From Paludibacter sp. (GTDB lineage Bacteria; Bacteroidota; Bacteroidia; Bacteroidales; Paludibacteraceae): 42,556 nt of DNA. The stretch lies in assembly GCA_027364655.1 (NCBI GenBank), contig DAHXOX010000012.1, forward strand, positions 1-42,556. Direction: 5' to 3'. Each line of letters starts with the position of its first letter. Position 1 is the first letter of the stretch. The position numbers and the translations under genes are program-made. Positions 28,393 to 38,738 of the stretch are shown here, one piece after another. The notes beneath the pieces are model-generated. The model did no database searches and was not told where the DNA came from. It saw only the letters and a program-made list of their open reading frames with translations.

Positions 28393-28697
28393 TTAAAAGG
28401 TAGAAGGATCGAACTTGTTATAGCGCATATATTCAACCCTTTGATGGTTGCTGTTCCATCTGATTCGACCTTTGTAAGTTACACCCGCGGCTACGTAAAT
28501 TTAGTTCTTTCAGGACTCATACTTGTTTTCTTGACTCTTCGAAGTAGAATCATATCAAGCATATTTTCTGACATAAAACCAGCGTATTTGCTTTGTAGAT
28601 CAATGAGTTTTGCTACAAATTCAATCGAAAGTCTTTTGGTGAGAACTGTTTTGACAGATTGTTGATAGTCTGTGTGAAAACCAATACCGACTTTAGA
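28393..28697 (-). pseudogene. Candidate frameshifted remnant of an unidentified gene
   Basis: Minus-strand open frame SKVGIGFHTDYQQSVKTVLTKRLSIEFVAKLIDLQSKYAGFMSENMLDMILLRRVKKTSMSPERTKFT* (28491-28697) and, in another frame, YVAAGVTYKGRIRWNSNHQRVEYMRYNKFDPSTF* (28393-28500). Confidence 0.3.
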
Positions 28698-28901
28698 CTA
28701 TTAAACGGATAATTAGTTGAATTTTCTGTAATGCCACTTATGTGTAGTGGTGATGTTGTTGATTTTTGAAACACAATTCAAGCATCTTGGTAAAATGTTC
28801 ATACACTAAGATTCACTTGTTACGTTTTTTTGAAAAATAGGGAAGACTAAAAAGTGACATTTGGATGTAACTTTGACAGAAAAAATTCAAATCATCTATT
28901 T

Positions 28902-29915
28902 ATGAGATATAAATTGTTAGGAAACACAGGATTGAAAGTTTCGGAACTTTGTTTGGGAACAATGACTTTTGGTGGACAAGGAATGTGGACTGCCATCGGC
29001 ACATTACCGCAAAAAGAAGTAAACGACTTGGTGAAACGTTCGGTAGATGCCGGCATTAATTTTATTGACACAGCCAACGTGTATAGTTTTGGATTAAGCG
29101 AACAAATGACGGGACAAGCTATCCGTGATTTAGGCTTGAAACGGGACGATCTTGTCATCGCTACGAAAGTAAGAGGTGCCATGGGCGAAGGTCCTAATCA
29201 ATCGGGATTGAGTCGCAAACATATCTTGCAACAAGCTGATGAAAGTCTTGCACGACTGAAAACAGATTACATTGATTTGTACCAAATTCATGGTTTTGAC
29301 GCGGAAACACCAATGGAAGAAACGCTGAAAGCATTAGACAGTTTAGTACAAAGCGGAAAAGTGCGTTACATCGGTTGTAGTAATCTGGCTGCATGGCAAA
29401 TCATGAAAGCATTGGGCATATCGGGAAAAGAACACCTGGCAAAATTTGTCTCTTTGCAGGCATATTATACTATTGCAGGGAGAGACCTCGAACGTGAGAT
29501 CGTACCGTTGCTACATGATCAAAAACTGGGTCTGATGGTTTGGAGTCCTTTGGCCGGTGGTTTCTTAAGTGGTAAATACACGCGAAACAGCAGCGCTGAA
29601 GAAGGACGTCGCGTCAATTTTGATTTTCCTCCGATCAATAAAGAGAAAGCATTCGACATTATCGATGCCATGCAACTCATTGCTCAAAATCAACATGCCA
29701 CGGTAGCACAAATTGCTTTGGCTTGGTTGCTCCATCAACCCGTCGTTACTTCCATTATTATTGGAGCAAAGAAAACGGAGCAATTGACAGATAACTTGAA
29801 AGTAATTGATATTGTGTTGTCGGCAGATGAGTTGGCTCAACTAAACGAAGTCAGCAAATTGTCGCCCGAATACCCTGGATGGATGATCGAAAGACAAAGT
29901 GGTAACCAAAAGTGA
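28902..29915 (+). CDS. Aldo/keto reductase
   Basis: MRYKLLGNTGLKVSELCLGTMTFGG; GINFIDTANVYSFGLSEQMTG; IDLYQIHGFD; VRYIGCSNLAAWQ. Confidence 0.95.
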   Translation: MRYKLLGNTGLKVSELCLGTMTFGGQGMWTAIGTLPQKEVNDLVKRSVDAGINFIDTANVYSFGLSEQMTGQAIRDLGLKRDDLVIATKVRGAMGEGPNQSGLSRKHILQQADESLARLKTDYIDLYQIHGFDAETPMEETLKALDSLVQSGKVRYIGCSNLAAWQIMKALGISGKEHLAKFVSLQAYYTIAGRDLEREIVPLLHDQKLGLMVWSPLAGGFLSGKYTRNSSAEEGRRVNFDFPPINKEKAFDIIDAMQLIAQNQHATVAQIALAWLLHQPVVTSIIIGAKKTEQLTDNLKVIDIVLSADELAQLNEVSKLSPEYPGWMIERQSGNQK

Positions 29916-29968
29916 TAACAGAGAATTAAAGTGCTTTTAAACGCACTTTAAAAGCCTTTGCAACAAGA

Positions 29969-30010
29969 CAAAAAGGGCAGCAGAAATCGACGACTTCTAC
30001 TGCCTTTTTT
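29969..30010. terminator. Bidirectional terminator between the convergent AKR and proS genes
   Basis: AAAAAGGGCAGCAGAA...TTCTACTGCCTTTTTT imperfect stem with A/T tails. Confidence 0.75.
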
Positions 30011-30031
30011 GATGATTTTGTTGATCTTTGC

Positions 30032-31510
30032 TCAATATGCTCGTGCAAAATAGACTCGCTGAGCTGACGGTTTGCCTGTGACCATACATTTCCCGGGTGT
30101 TTTATCCCCTTCAAACGGAATGCAACGAATGGTCGCTTTCGTTTCGGTTTTAATGAGTTCTTCCGTTTCGGCAGTGCCATCCCAATGAGCCAACAAGAAA
30201 CCTCCTTTTTCAATTTCCACTTTAAATTCATCGTAACTATCCACATTGCGGGTAACCGATGTACGGTAATCAAAGGCCTTCTGGTAGATATTGGTTTGAA
30301 TTTGGTCTAACAAATCTTTGATATACGCTTCTACGTTTTCGATAGAACGGGTTTCTTTGGTCAATGTATCGCGACGAGCCACTTCAATGGTGCCATTTTC
30401 AAGATCCCGCGCTCCCAATGCCAAACGAACAGGTACACCTTTCAATTCATACTCAGCAAACTTCCATCCCGGCTTTTTATTATCATTATTATCATATTTC
30501 ACGCTGACTCCCAAAGCACGTAATTTAGTAATGATTTGAGACACTTTAGCATCAATTTGCGCCAACTGCTCTTCACTGCGATAAATGGGAATAATGACGA
30601 CCTGATAAGGCGCTAACTTGGGAGGCAACACCAATCCGTTATCATCCGAGTGACACATGATCAACGCTCCAATCAAACGCGTGGAAACACCCCACGAAGT
30701 AGCCCACACATAATCACGAGTTCCTTCTTTCGTAGCAAATGTCACATCGAAAGCCTTGGCAAAATTCTGACCTAAGAAATGGGATGTTCCTGCTTGCAAG
30801 GCTTTTCCATCCTGCATCAAACCTTCGATACAAAGCGTGTCCACTGCTCCTGCAAAACGTTCATTTGGCGACTTGGCTCCTCTCACAACAGGCATCGCCA
30901 TAAAATTCTCGGCAAAAGTAGCATAAATATCAAGCATCTGTTTTGTTTCTGCAATAGCTTCCTTTTCGGTGGCATGAGCCGTATGCCCTTCTTGCCACAG
31001 AAATTCTGTTGTACGCAAAAAGAGCCTGGTACGCATCTCCCAACGCACAACATTTGCCCATTGATTAATCAAAAGAGGCAAATCACGGTATGATTGAATC
31101 CAGTTTTTATAGGTGCTCCAAATAATCGTCTCGGAAGTCGGGCGAATAATCAGTTCTTCTTCCAACTTGGCAGTGGGATCGACCACCACACCATTGCCAT
31201 TAGGATCGGCTTTCAGTCTATAATGAGTTACCACGGCACACTCTTTCGCAAATCCTTCTACGTGTGCTGCCTCTTTACTCAGGAATGATTTTGGAATAAA
31301 AAGCGGAAAATAAGCATTCTGATGTCCCGTCTCTTTGAACATACGATCGAGTTCTGCCTGCATTTTTTCCCAAATGGCATATCCATAAGGTTTAATTACC
31401 ATACATCCACGAACTGCCGAATTTTCGGCCATGTCAGCTTTGATTACCAAATCCTGATACCATTGGGAATAATCCACACTGCGCGGGGTCAACTCTTTTA
31501 ATTCTGCCAT
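30032..31510 (-). CDS. proS: Prolyl-tRNA synthetase (archaeal/eukaryote-like type)
   Basis: 492 aa; [69 protein letters not shown]. Confidence 0.97.
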   Translation of the reverse strand: MAELKELTPRSVDYSQWYQDLVIKADMAENSAVRGCMVIKPYGYAIWEKMQAELDRMFKETGHQNAYFPLFIPKSFLSKEAAHVEGFAKECAVVTHYRLKADPNGNGVVVDPTAKLEEELIIRPTSETIIWSTYKNWIQSYRDLPLLINQWANVVRWEMRTRLFLRTTEFLWQEGHTAHATEKEAIAETKQMLDIYATFAENFMAMPVVRGAKSPNERFAGAVDTLCIEGLMQDGKALQAGTSHFLGQNFAKAFDVTFATKEGTRDYVWATSWGVSTRLIGALIMCHSDDNGLVLPPKLAPYQVVIIPIYRSEEQLAQIDAKVSQIITKLRALGVSVKYDNNDNKKPGWKFAEYELKGVPVRLALGARDLENGTIEVARRDTLTKETRSIENVEAYIKDLLDQIQTNIYQKAFDYRTSVTRNVDSYDEFKVEIEKGGFLLAHWDGTAETEELIKTETKATIRCIPFEGDKTPGKCMVTGKPSAQRVYFARAY

Positions 31511-31973
31511 AATTGTATTTTGAATTACCTAATAAACTGTTTATTCGTCATATAGCGACCTGTTTTTACAGAAATCAAATCACTTTTTTTGACGGTGCAA
31601 AGATACAATTTTCTAAGCAGGCGAAAAAATGGCAAGATGACAAATACGGCTTATTTTCGCACTGACAAAGGAATATCTCGTTTTGACAAGGCTTCTCATA
31701 TCAATAAATAGCATAGTTTCTTCAACCACAAACGAAGGACAATTAGTAAACAAGATGACTGTTGGAGATTGAGAAATCGGAAAAATTAGGACGATGAGCA
31801 TATTGTTGACAACAGGCTATCGATTTTTGTCTAATTTTACAAACTCAAAATGCAGGCTAACAATTGCCATGAATTCTGCTTTGGCAATGAGGAACACAAA
31901 GAGATTTTCAACTTGAGAGGCAGCTTTCACTTGAGAAAAGGCAATACATTTGTTGGACTTAAATAGAGACTTT

Positions 31974-33137
31974 ATGAACTACAATTTTGATGAAATTATC
32001 GATCGAAAAGGAACTAACAGCGTTAAATACGATTTGTGTGAACATATTTTTGGTTCAAACGATGTGATGCCTTTATGGGTGGCTGACATGGATTTTCGCA
32101 CACCTGATTTCATTATTGATGCACTCAAACAACGGTGCGAACATCCCATCTTCGGTTATACAATGTTGCCAAAAACATTGATCGAAACATTTTGCCAATG
32201 GACAGAAAAACGACATGCTTGGATCATTGATCCGGCATGGACGGATTTTGTGCCGGGCATTGTAACCGGAATTAATATGGCCATTCAAACATATACCAAC
32301 CCGGGCGATAAAATCATTGTTCAACCACCGGTATATCCTCCTTTTTTCAATGCACCGCAACTTAACGGGCGACACGTAATTTGGAATCAACTGAAGGAAG
32401 TCAACGGGCGCTTTGAAATGGATTTAGAAGCGCTGGAAGAGCAAATTGACGATCGCACAACGATGCTAATTCTTTCTAATCCTCATAATCCCGGAGGACG
32501 TGTTTGGGAGCGCGACACATTGGAACAATTGGCCTCAATATGTTACCGAAAAGGCGTGTTGGTAATCTCCGATGAAATACATGCTGACATGACTTATGTT
32601 TCCCATCGACACATTCCTTTTGCATCGGTTTCCGACGAAGCGGCACTCAACAGCCTTGTCTTCATGGCGCCCAGCAAAACATTTAATATTCCCGGCATCA
32701 TCGGGTCGTTTGCCATTGCGCCGAATCCAACGATTTATCGCCGCTTTCATAACACACTTCTTCAATTAGATTTGCATGGAAATCTTTTTGCGTATAAAGC
32801 AATGGGAACCGCTTATAAACAGGGCGATGAATGGCTTCGACAAATGATGTCATACGTGGAAACCAATGCACAGACCGTGGTGGCTTATTTTGAAAAAGAG
32901 CTACCGATGGTTCATGCCATGATGCCTGAATCTTCGTTTTTAGTTTGGATCGATTTTTCACGATTGGATTTGAAAGATAAAGAGTTAAAGCAACTTTTGG
33001 TGGAGAAAGCCAAGATCGGATTAAATGAAGGGATCTCTTTCGGACCTGGCGGCGAAGGGCACCAACGAATGAACATCGGTGCGCCCCGATCCATGATTCT
33101 CGAAGCATTGCATCGCATTTCGTCCGTAGTCAAGTAA
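31974..33137 (+). CDS. MalY/PatB family pyridoxal-phosphate aminotransferase (cystathionine beta-lyase-like)
   Basis: MNYNFDEIIDRKGTNSVKYDLCEHIFGSNDVMPLWVADMDFRTPDFI; LSNPHNPGGRVW; VISDEIHADM; PSKTFNIPGI. Confidence 0.93.
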   Translation: MNYNFDEIIDRKGTNSVKYDLCEHIFGSNDVMPLWVADMDFRTPDFIIDALKQRCEHPIFGYTMLPKTLIETFCQWTEKRHAWIIDPAWTDFVPGIVTGINMAIQTYTNPGDKIIVQPPVYPPFFNAPQLNGRHVIWNQLKEVNGRFEMDLEALEEQIDDRTTMLILSNPHNPGGRVWERDTLEQLASICYRKGVLVISDEIHADMTYVSHRHIPFASVSDEAALNSLVFMAPSKTFNIPGIIGSFAIAPNPTIYRRFHNTLLQLDLHGNLFAYKAMGTAYKQGDEWLRQMMSYVETNAQTVVAYFEKELPMVHAMMPESSFLVWIDFSRLDLKDKELKQLLVEKAKIGLNEGISFGPGGEGHQRMNIGAPRSMILEALHRISSVVK

Positions 33138-33239
33138 CGTTGATTGGAATCCAACTTCCTAAATTGCTTCAAATCCATCGAAAACAGAGGGATTTTTAAC
33201 TCGTGCTAAAATGGCATAATGCGCTCTATTTTTTATTTA

Positions 33240-33273
33240 TTTGCCGAAAAGTCAACGAAAAAGGCTATATTTG
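33240..33273 (+). promoter_or_regulatory. Bacteroidetes-type promoter upstream of lysC
   Basis: TTTG (33240-33243), 22 nt, TATATTTG (33266-33273), 43 nt before the ATG. Confidence 0.6.
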
Positions 33274-33316
33274 CAAAGAATAAATACGTTGTTTTACAAA
33301 CCCTATTTTTCAGAAA

Positions 33317-34627
33317 ATGAAGGTATTAAAATTCGGTGGCACATCAGTTGGTTTAGCACAACGAATGAAAGATGTTGCAAAACTCATTTGTGATGGGAAA
33401 CAAAACATTGTTGTGCTTTCGGCCATGTCGGGCACAACCAACACGTTGATAGAAATTGCCGATTATTTCTACAAGAAAAATCCGGTGGGAGCGCTGGAGG
33501 TGATTAATTCTCTTGAAAAGAAATACTTCCATACCATTGACGAGCTTTACAGTCAGCCTGCAATTTGGCAGGAGGCAGAGTTGGAATTAAAAAAACACTT
33601 CAACTATATTCGTACTTTTTCGAAAAGTATCTTCACGTTGTTTGAAGAAAAAATCATCTTAGCGCAAGGCGAAATGCTTTCCACTATGATGATGCACCTT
33701 TATTTGAAAGAAATTGGTGTAAAATCGGTTTTGCTCAATGCGCTTGAATTTGTAAAGACCGACAAAAACGGAGAACCTGATAACGCATTCATCCGTGAGA
33801 ATCTTCTCAAACAACTTCAACAACATCCTGATGCTGATATTTATATCACACAAGGTTACATTTGCCGCAACTTTTATGGAGAAATAGACAATTTGCAACG
33901 CGGTGGAAGCGATTATACCGCTTCGTTGTTGGGTGCAGCTTTGGATGCCGAGGAAGTGCAAATTTGGACAGACATCGATGGAATGCATAACAACGATCCG
34001 CGATTTGTGTCAAATACTTTTCCTGTGCGTAACCTCCATTTTGAAGAAGCTGCTGAACTGGCTTACTTTGGTGCGAAAATACTTCACCCGACATGTGTGT
34101 TACCGGCAAAACTGAGCAATATTCCTGTTCGACTGCTTAACACGATGGATCCATCAGCTCTTGGCACTTTGATCTCGAACGAAACAGAACATGGCAAAGT
34201 AAAAGCCGTTGCTGCAAAAGATGGAATCACGGCCATCAAGATTAAATCGGGACGTATGTTGTTAGCGTATGGTTTTATGCGCAAAGTGTTTGAAATTTTC
34301 GAAAGCTATCAAACGTCAGTTGATTTGGTCACCACTTCCGAAGTTGGTGTTTCCGTCACCATTGACAAAGTGAAACATTTGGAAGAAATTGTGAACGACC
34401 TGAAGAAATTAGGTACCGTAACTGTTGATCGTGACATGGTGATTATCTGTGTTGTGGGCGATCTTTTTCACGAATACACCGGCTTGCAAGCACAAGTCGT
34501 GAATGCTTTAAAAGAGATTCCCATTCGCATGGTAAGCTATGGAGGAAGTAACTATAACATCTCATTCTTAATTAAAAAAGAAGATAAGCAACGAGCATTA
34601 CAAGCGCTGCAAACTATTTTTGTTTGA
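33317..34627 (+). CDS. lysC: Aspartate kinase (monofunctional)
   Basis: 436 aa; MKVLKFGGTSVG; RGGSDYTASLLGAALDAEEVQIWTDIDGM; C-terminal ACT region; no homoserine dehydrogenase domain. Confidence 0.93.
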   Translation: MKVLKFGGTSVGLAQRMKDVAKLICDGKQNIVVLSAMSGTTNTLIEIADYFYKKNPVGALEVINSLEKKYFHTIDELYSQPAIWQEAELELKKHFNYIRTFSKSIFTLFEEKIILAQGEMLSTMMMHLYLKEIGVKSVLLNALEFVKTDKNGEPDNAFIRENLLKQLQQHPDADIYITQGYICRNFYGEIDNLQRGGSDYTASLLGAALDAEEVQIWTDIDGMHNNDPRFVSNTFPVRNLHFEEAAELAYFGAKILHPTCVLPAKLSNIPVRLLNTMDPSALGTLISNETEHGKVKAVAAKDGITAIKIKSGRMLLAYGFMRKVFEIFESYQTSVDLVTTSEVGVSVTIDKVKHLEEIVNDLKKLGTVTVDRDMVIICVVGDLFHEYTGLQAQVVNALKEIPIRMVSYGGSNYNISFLIKKEDKQRALQALQTIFV

Positions 34628-34666
34628 TAGATAATAAGTTCATTATTCGATTTTTAGAACATAATC

Positions 34667-35818
34667 ATGATAAAAGGCATTTTTCCGATAGATAAATTTA
34701 AGACAGTCAATACTCCTTTCTATTACTACGATTTAGGCTTACTAAAACAGACATTAAACACGGTCAACTCGTTGGCCGGAAGTTTTGGCTATCATGTGCA
34801 TTATGCCTTGAAAGCCAATGCAAACAAACGATTATTACCTTTGATTGCTCAAGCAGGCCTCGGTGCTGATTGTGTAAGCGGAGGTGAAGTGAATGCTGCT
34901 GTTGAAGCAGGTTTTTCATCCGAAAAGATTGTTTTTGCAGGTGTTGGCAAAGCTGACTGGGAAATTAAGTTAGGTCTTGATGTCCATATCTTTAGTTTTA
35001 ATGTGGAGTCGATTCCTGAATTGGAAGTCATCAACCAATTTGCGGCAGAAAAGGGTGTTGTCGCTTCCATCGCTCTTCGAATTAATCCCAATGTGGATGC
35101 ACATACGCATCATTACATCACTACCGGATTGAATGAAAATAAGTTTGGATTCAACATGGAGGACATGGAGAAAGTGATCAAACTACTTCCGACGCTAAAG
35201 CATGTTCAACTCATCGGGATTCATTTTCATATCGGCTCTCAAATCACAGACATGGTACCTTTTCAAAATCTCTGTGTTCGAGTGAATGAAATTCAAGCTT
35301 TTTTCGAAGCTCAAGGAGTTCGATTGGATCACATCAACGTTGGTGGTGGTTTAGGAATCAATTATGAACATCCAAATCACATTCCTTTGGCTGATTTTGA
35401 AGCCTATTTCAACGTGTTCCACAAATATTTACAATTACGTCCACATCAAACATTGCATTTTGAATTGGGACGTGCCATCGTTGCTTCTTGTGGCAGCTTA
35501 ATTACTAAGACACTCTATGTGAAAGAGGGCACCACTAAACAATTTGTGATTGTGGATGCCGGAATGACCGATCTCATTCGACCGGCGCTTTATCAGGCTT
35601 ATCATCATATCGAAAATATTTCGTCGGAAGCTCCATTAAAACAGTACGATGTGGTTGGGCCAATTTGTGAATCATCCGATACATTTGGTACAGATCGAAT
35701 GTTGAATGAAACCAAAAGAGGTGATTACATTGCCTTACGCTCAGCCGGAGCTTATGGAGAAATCATGGCATCACAATATAATCTGCGTAAACTTCCCGGC
35801 GTCTATTACTCGGAATAA
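34667..35818 (+). CDS. lysA: Diaminopimelate decarboxylase
   Basis: 383 aa; TPFYYYDLGLL; HYALKANANKRLL; CVSGGEVNAA; HFHIGSQI; NVGGGLGINY; CESSDTFG. Confidence 0.94.
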   Translation: MIKGIFPIDKFKTVNTPFYYYDLGLLKQTLNTVNSLAGSFGYHVHYALKANANKRLLPLIAQAGLGADCVSGGEVNAAVEAGFSSEKIVFAGVGKADWEIKLGLDVHIFSFNVESIPELEVINQFAAEKGVVASIALRINPNVDAHTHHYITTGLNENKFGFNMEDMEKVIKLLPTLKHVQLIGIHFHIGSQITDMVPFQNLCVRVNEIQAFFEAQGVRLDHINVGGGLGINYEHPNHIPLADFEAYFNVFHKYLQLRPHQTLHFELGRAIVASCGSLITKTLYVKEGTTKQFVIVDAGMTDLIRPALYQAYHHIENISSEAPLKQYDVVGPICESSDTFGTDRMLNETKRGDYIALRSAGAYGEIMASQYNLRKLPGVYYSE

Positions 35819-35841
35819 CTTCTTTTGAAAGACGCACGGAA

Positions 35842-36999
35842 ATGAACATAACCATATTTGAACAGTGGAGTCTGGTAGATCAAATCTTGTTGGCTGCCAT
35901 GATTATCGTCTTTGGCATACAACTTTACTACTATCTTTATCACTTCAATGCCATTTTGAGGTATAGCCGTAAACAAAGCAAGGGAATCGTTCCTTTTTTG
36001 GAAACGCAACCGGCTGTTTCAATCATCATCTGTGCCCGCAACGAATCAGAACATTTACAACAATTTCTGCCAACCATCCTGACCCAGGATTATCCTCAAT
36101 ACGAGGTCATTGTCATCAACGACGGGTCAACCGATGCTACGGAAGATGTGCTTCGCGAACTTTCAAAACAATATCCTCATCTTTATCGCACGTTTGTACC
36201 TTCTTCTGCTGATGTTCGAAGCACCAAGAAATTGGGACTTACTATTGGCATAAAAGCCGCTAAGTACGATCTGTTGCTTTTTACGGATGCTGATTGCCAA
36301 CCTACAGACAACCATTGGATCAGTAACATGACGCGTAACTTTACTCAGGGAACGGAGCTGGTGATCGGGTATGGTGGATATCGAAAAGAAGATGGTTGGA
36401 TAAGCCGATTAATTTCGTATGATACGCTCTTCATTGGGTTGCAATCCTTAGGTTTTGCGTTAACCGGACGTCCTTACATGGGAGTGGGGCGCAACATGGC
36501 TTATCGAAAGGAAACGTTTATTCGTGAAAAAGGATTCTCAAAATCGCTAAACCTGCAATCGGGCGATGACGATCTTTTTGTCAATGGTGTTGCTAACGAA
36601 TTCAATACCCGCGTAGAAATTTCGCCTAAAAGTGTCACATGGTCAGTTCCTAAAGATAGCTTCAACTCATGGTTTCGGCAAAAAGAACGGCATCTTTCGA
36701 CTGCTAAGTTTTACACGAAAAGCAGCTTGATGTTGCTTGGTGTCGAAGTACTCACACGCGGACTGTTTTATCTTCTATTGATCGCTGTGTTGATTTTTAG
36801 TCCATTATCGTTGAAAATAACGGCTGTAACTTTTTTCTTTGTTCGCTATGGCGTGCAGTTGTGGACAATCAACAAGGTTGCCAAGCAGTGGAACGAGCGA
36901 AGATTCTATTTTTCGATTTTCATATTCGATCTTTTCCTTCCTTTGGTGAATCTATACATTCAATTGTTTGGAAAGAAATCTATTTATCAGTGGAAATAA
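35842..36999 (+). CDS. Family 2 glycosyltransferase, membrane-anchored
   Basis: 385 aa; PAVSIIICARNESEHLQQFLPTILTQDYPQYEVIVINDGSTDAT; DLLLFTDADCQP; FRQKERHLSTAKFY (QxxRW-like); terminal TM helices. Confidence 0.92.
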   Translation: MNITIFEQWSLVDQILLAAMIIVFGIQLYYYLYHFNAILRYSRKQSKGIVPFLETQPAVSIIICARNESEHLQQFLPTILTQDYPQYEVIVINDGSTDATEDVLRELSKQYPHLYRTFVPSSADVRSTKKLGLTIGIKAAKYDLLLFTDADCQPTDNHWISNMTRNFTQGTELVIGYGGYRKEDGWISRLISYDTLFIGLQSLGFALTGRPYMGVGRNMAYRKETFIREKGFSKSLNLQSGDDDLFVNGVANEFNTRVEISPKSVTWSVPKDSFNSWFRQKERHLSTAKFYTKSSLMLLGVEVLTRGLFYLLLIAVLIFSPLSLKITAVTFFFVRYGVQLWTINKVAKQWNERRFYFSIFIFDLFLPLVNLYIQLFGKKSIYQWK

Positions 37000-37196
37000 T
37001 CAGGCGTTGAGTAAAAATAAATGTTCCTGAGTCATTATTCAAAAAATAAATAGGTTCTTTCGTTCACAGGTTGTATATTTGTTGCATAAAAACAAAAAAG
37101 ATATGTACACGCAGGTGATTGTCAATCAACATCTGATGAACATTTGACTTCTTTGTTTTTCAACAAATCCATTCAAGAATTACTAAACCATTTCTT

Positions 37197-38645
37197 ATGT
37201 CACCATTAGATCAATTAAAACCCGCATTGCTGTGGCATTATTTTGATGAAATCCGTCAGGTGCCGCGTCCTTCAAAAAAAGAAGCAAAAATCATTGCATA
37301 TCTTCAACAAACCGGCAAGCAATTAGGCTTGGAAACCATCACTGATGCTGCCGGTAATGTCATCATACGCAAATCAGCCACGTCCGGCAAAGAAAATCGA
37401 CCAATTGTCATTTTGCAATCGCATATTGACATGGTGTGTGAAAAGAATAATGACGTTGTGCACGACTTTCTGAATGATCCGATTGAAGTCTATGTAGAGG
37501 ACAATTGGGTAAAAGCCAAAGGTACTACGTTGGGAGCTGATAATGGCATTGGAGTGGCCGCCGCTTTAGCCGTGTTAGCTTCAAATGATTTGGAACATGG
37601 CCCAATAGAATGCCTTTTTACGGTTGATGAGGAAACCGGATTAACAGGTGCTGCTGCTCTGAAACAAAACATGTTGAAAGGAAATATTTTGTTGAATCTC
37701 GATTCAGAAGATGATGGCGAAATCTTCATTGGGTGTGCCGGTGGTATCGACACAGTAGCCACGTTACCTTTTCAACCGGAGAAAGTTCCCGATGGTTATT
37801 TCTGGGCACTGATTGAAGTGAAAGGATTAACGGGAGGACATTCCGGTGACGACATTGAAAAGGGATTGGGCAATGCCAACAAGATTCTCAATCGTTTTTT
37901 GTGGCAACAAGCACGCAAAACTTCGTTACGATTGGCAAACATCGACGGTGGTAACTTGCGTAATGCCATTGCACGCGAAGCACACGCATTGATTGGTGTT
38001 CCTAATGCCCAAAAGGAAACGTTGCGCGTTGACTTCAATCTTTTTACATCTATCATAGAAAATGAACTTGCGCAGAAAGAACCATCCTTGCAATTGGAAT
38101 TAAGCTCGGAAACAGCTCCTGCAACGGTCATTGATCAAAAAACAAGCAACCTATTGTTTAATGCACTTTATGCTTGTCCGCATGGTGTCATGCGCATGAG
38201 CGATACGATGCCGGGCTTAGTGGAAACATCCACTAATTTAGCTTCGGTGAAAATGGCATCAAGCAACATTATTATTACAACCAGCCAACGTAGCTCCATA
38301 GACTCAGCCAAACACGATGTTGCTGCAATGGTAAACAGTGTTTTTACATTAGCAGGAGCATCTGTGAAACATGGTGAAGGTTACCCGGGATGGAAACCGA
38401 ATCCAAAATCTCCTATCGTAGCATTGACGGCTTCTATGTATGAAAAATTGTTTCAGCAAAAACCACATGTACGCGCTATCCATGCCGGATTAGAATGTGG
38501 TCTTTTTTTAGAGAAGTACCCACATTGGGACATGGTTTCTTTTGGGCCAACCATTCGTGGGGCACATTCCCCTTCGGAAAGATTAGACATTGTAGCATCA
38601 CAACGCTTTTGGACTCTTCTGACAGAAGTTTTAAAAGCCATATAA
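37197..38645 (+). CDS. pepD: Aminoacyl-histidine dipeptidase (beta-Ala-His dipeptidase)
   Basis: 482 aa; LQSHIDMVCEKN; TTLGADNGIGVAAALAVL; FTVDEETGLTGA; NLDSEDDGEIFIGCAGG. Confidence 0.95.
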   Translation: MSPLDQLKPALLWHYFDEIRQVPRPSKKEAKIIAYLQQTGKQLGLETITDAAGNVIIRKSATSGKENRPIVILQSHIDMVCEKNNDVVHDFLNDPIEVYVEDNWVKAKGTTLGADNGIGVAAALAVLASNDLEHGPIECLFTVDEETGLTGAAALKQNMLKGNILLNLDSEDDGEIFIGCAGGIDTVATLPFQPEKVPDGYFWALIEVKGLTGGHSGDDIEKGLGNANKILNRFLWQQARKTSLRLANIDGGNLRNAIAREAHALIGVPNAQKETLRVDFNLFTSIIENELAQKEPSLQLELSSETAPATVIDQKTSNLLFNALYACPHGVMRMSDTMPGLVETSTNLASVKMASSNIIITTSQRSSIDSAKHDVAAMVNSVFTLAGASVKHGEGYPGWKPNPKSPIVALTASMYEKLFQQKPHVRAIHAGLECGLFLEKYPHWDMVSFGPTIRGAHSPSERLDIVASQRFWTLLTEVLKAI

Positions 38646-38662
38646 TAAACTCATCGAAAGCT

Positions 38663-38697
38663 ACCTCAACGGCTTTGATTGCAAAGTCGTTGAGGTT
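38663..38697 (+). terminator. Stem-loop downstream of pepD
   Basis: ACCTCAACGGCTTTG-ATTG-CAAAGTCGTTGAGGT, one mismatch, followed by a T-rich tract. Confidence 0.8.
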
Positions 38698-38738
38698 TGC
38701 TTTTATGTACATCTGACATTTGACAAAGAAAAGAGAAC

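Noticed and set aside
28441-28665. 74-aa plus-strand ORF
   Set aside because: The opposite strand reads more protein-like; no motif or start context on plus.
32698-33108. 136-aa minus-strand ORF
   Set aside because: Antisense to the MalY/PatB aminotransferase.
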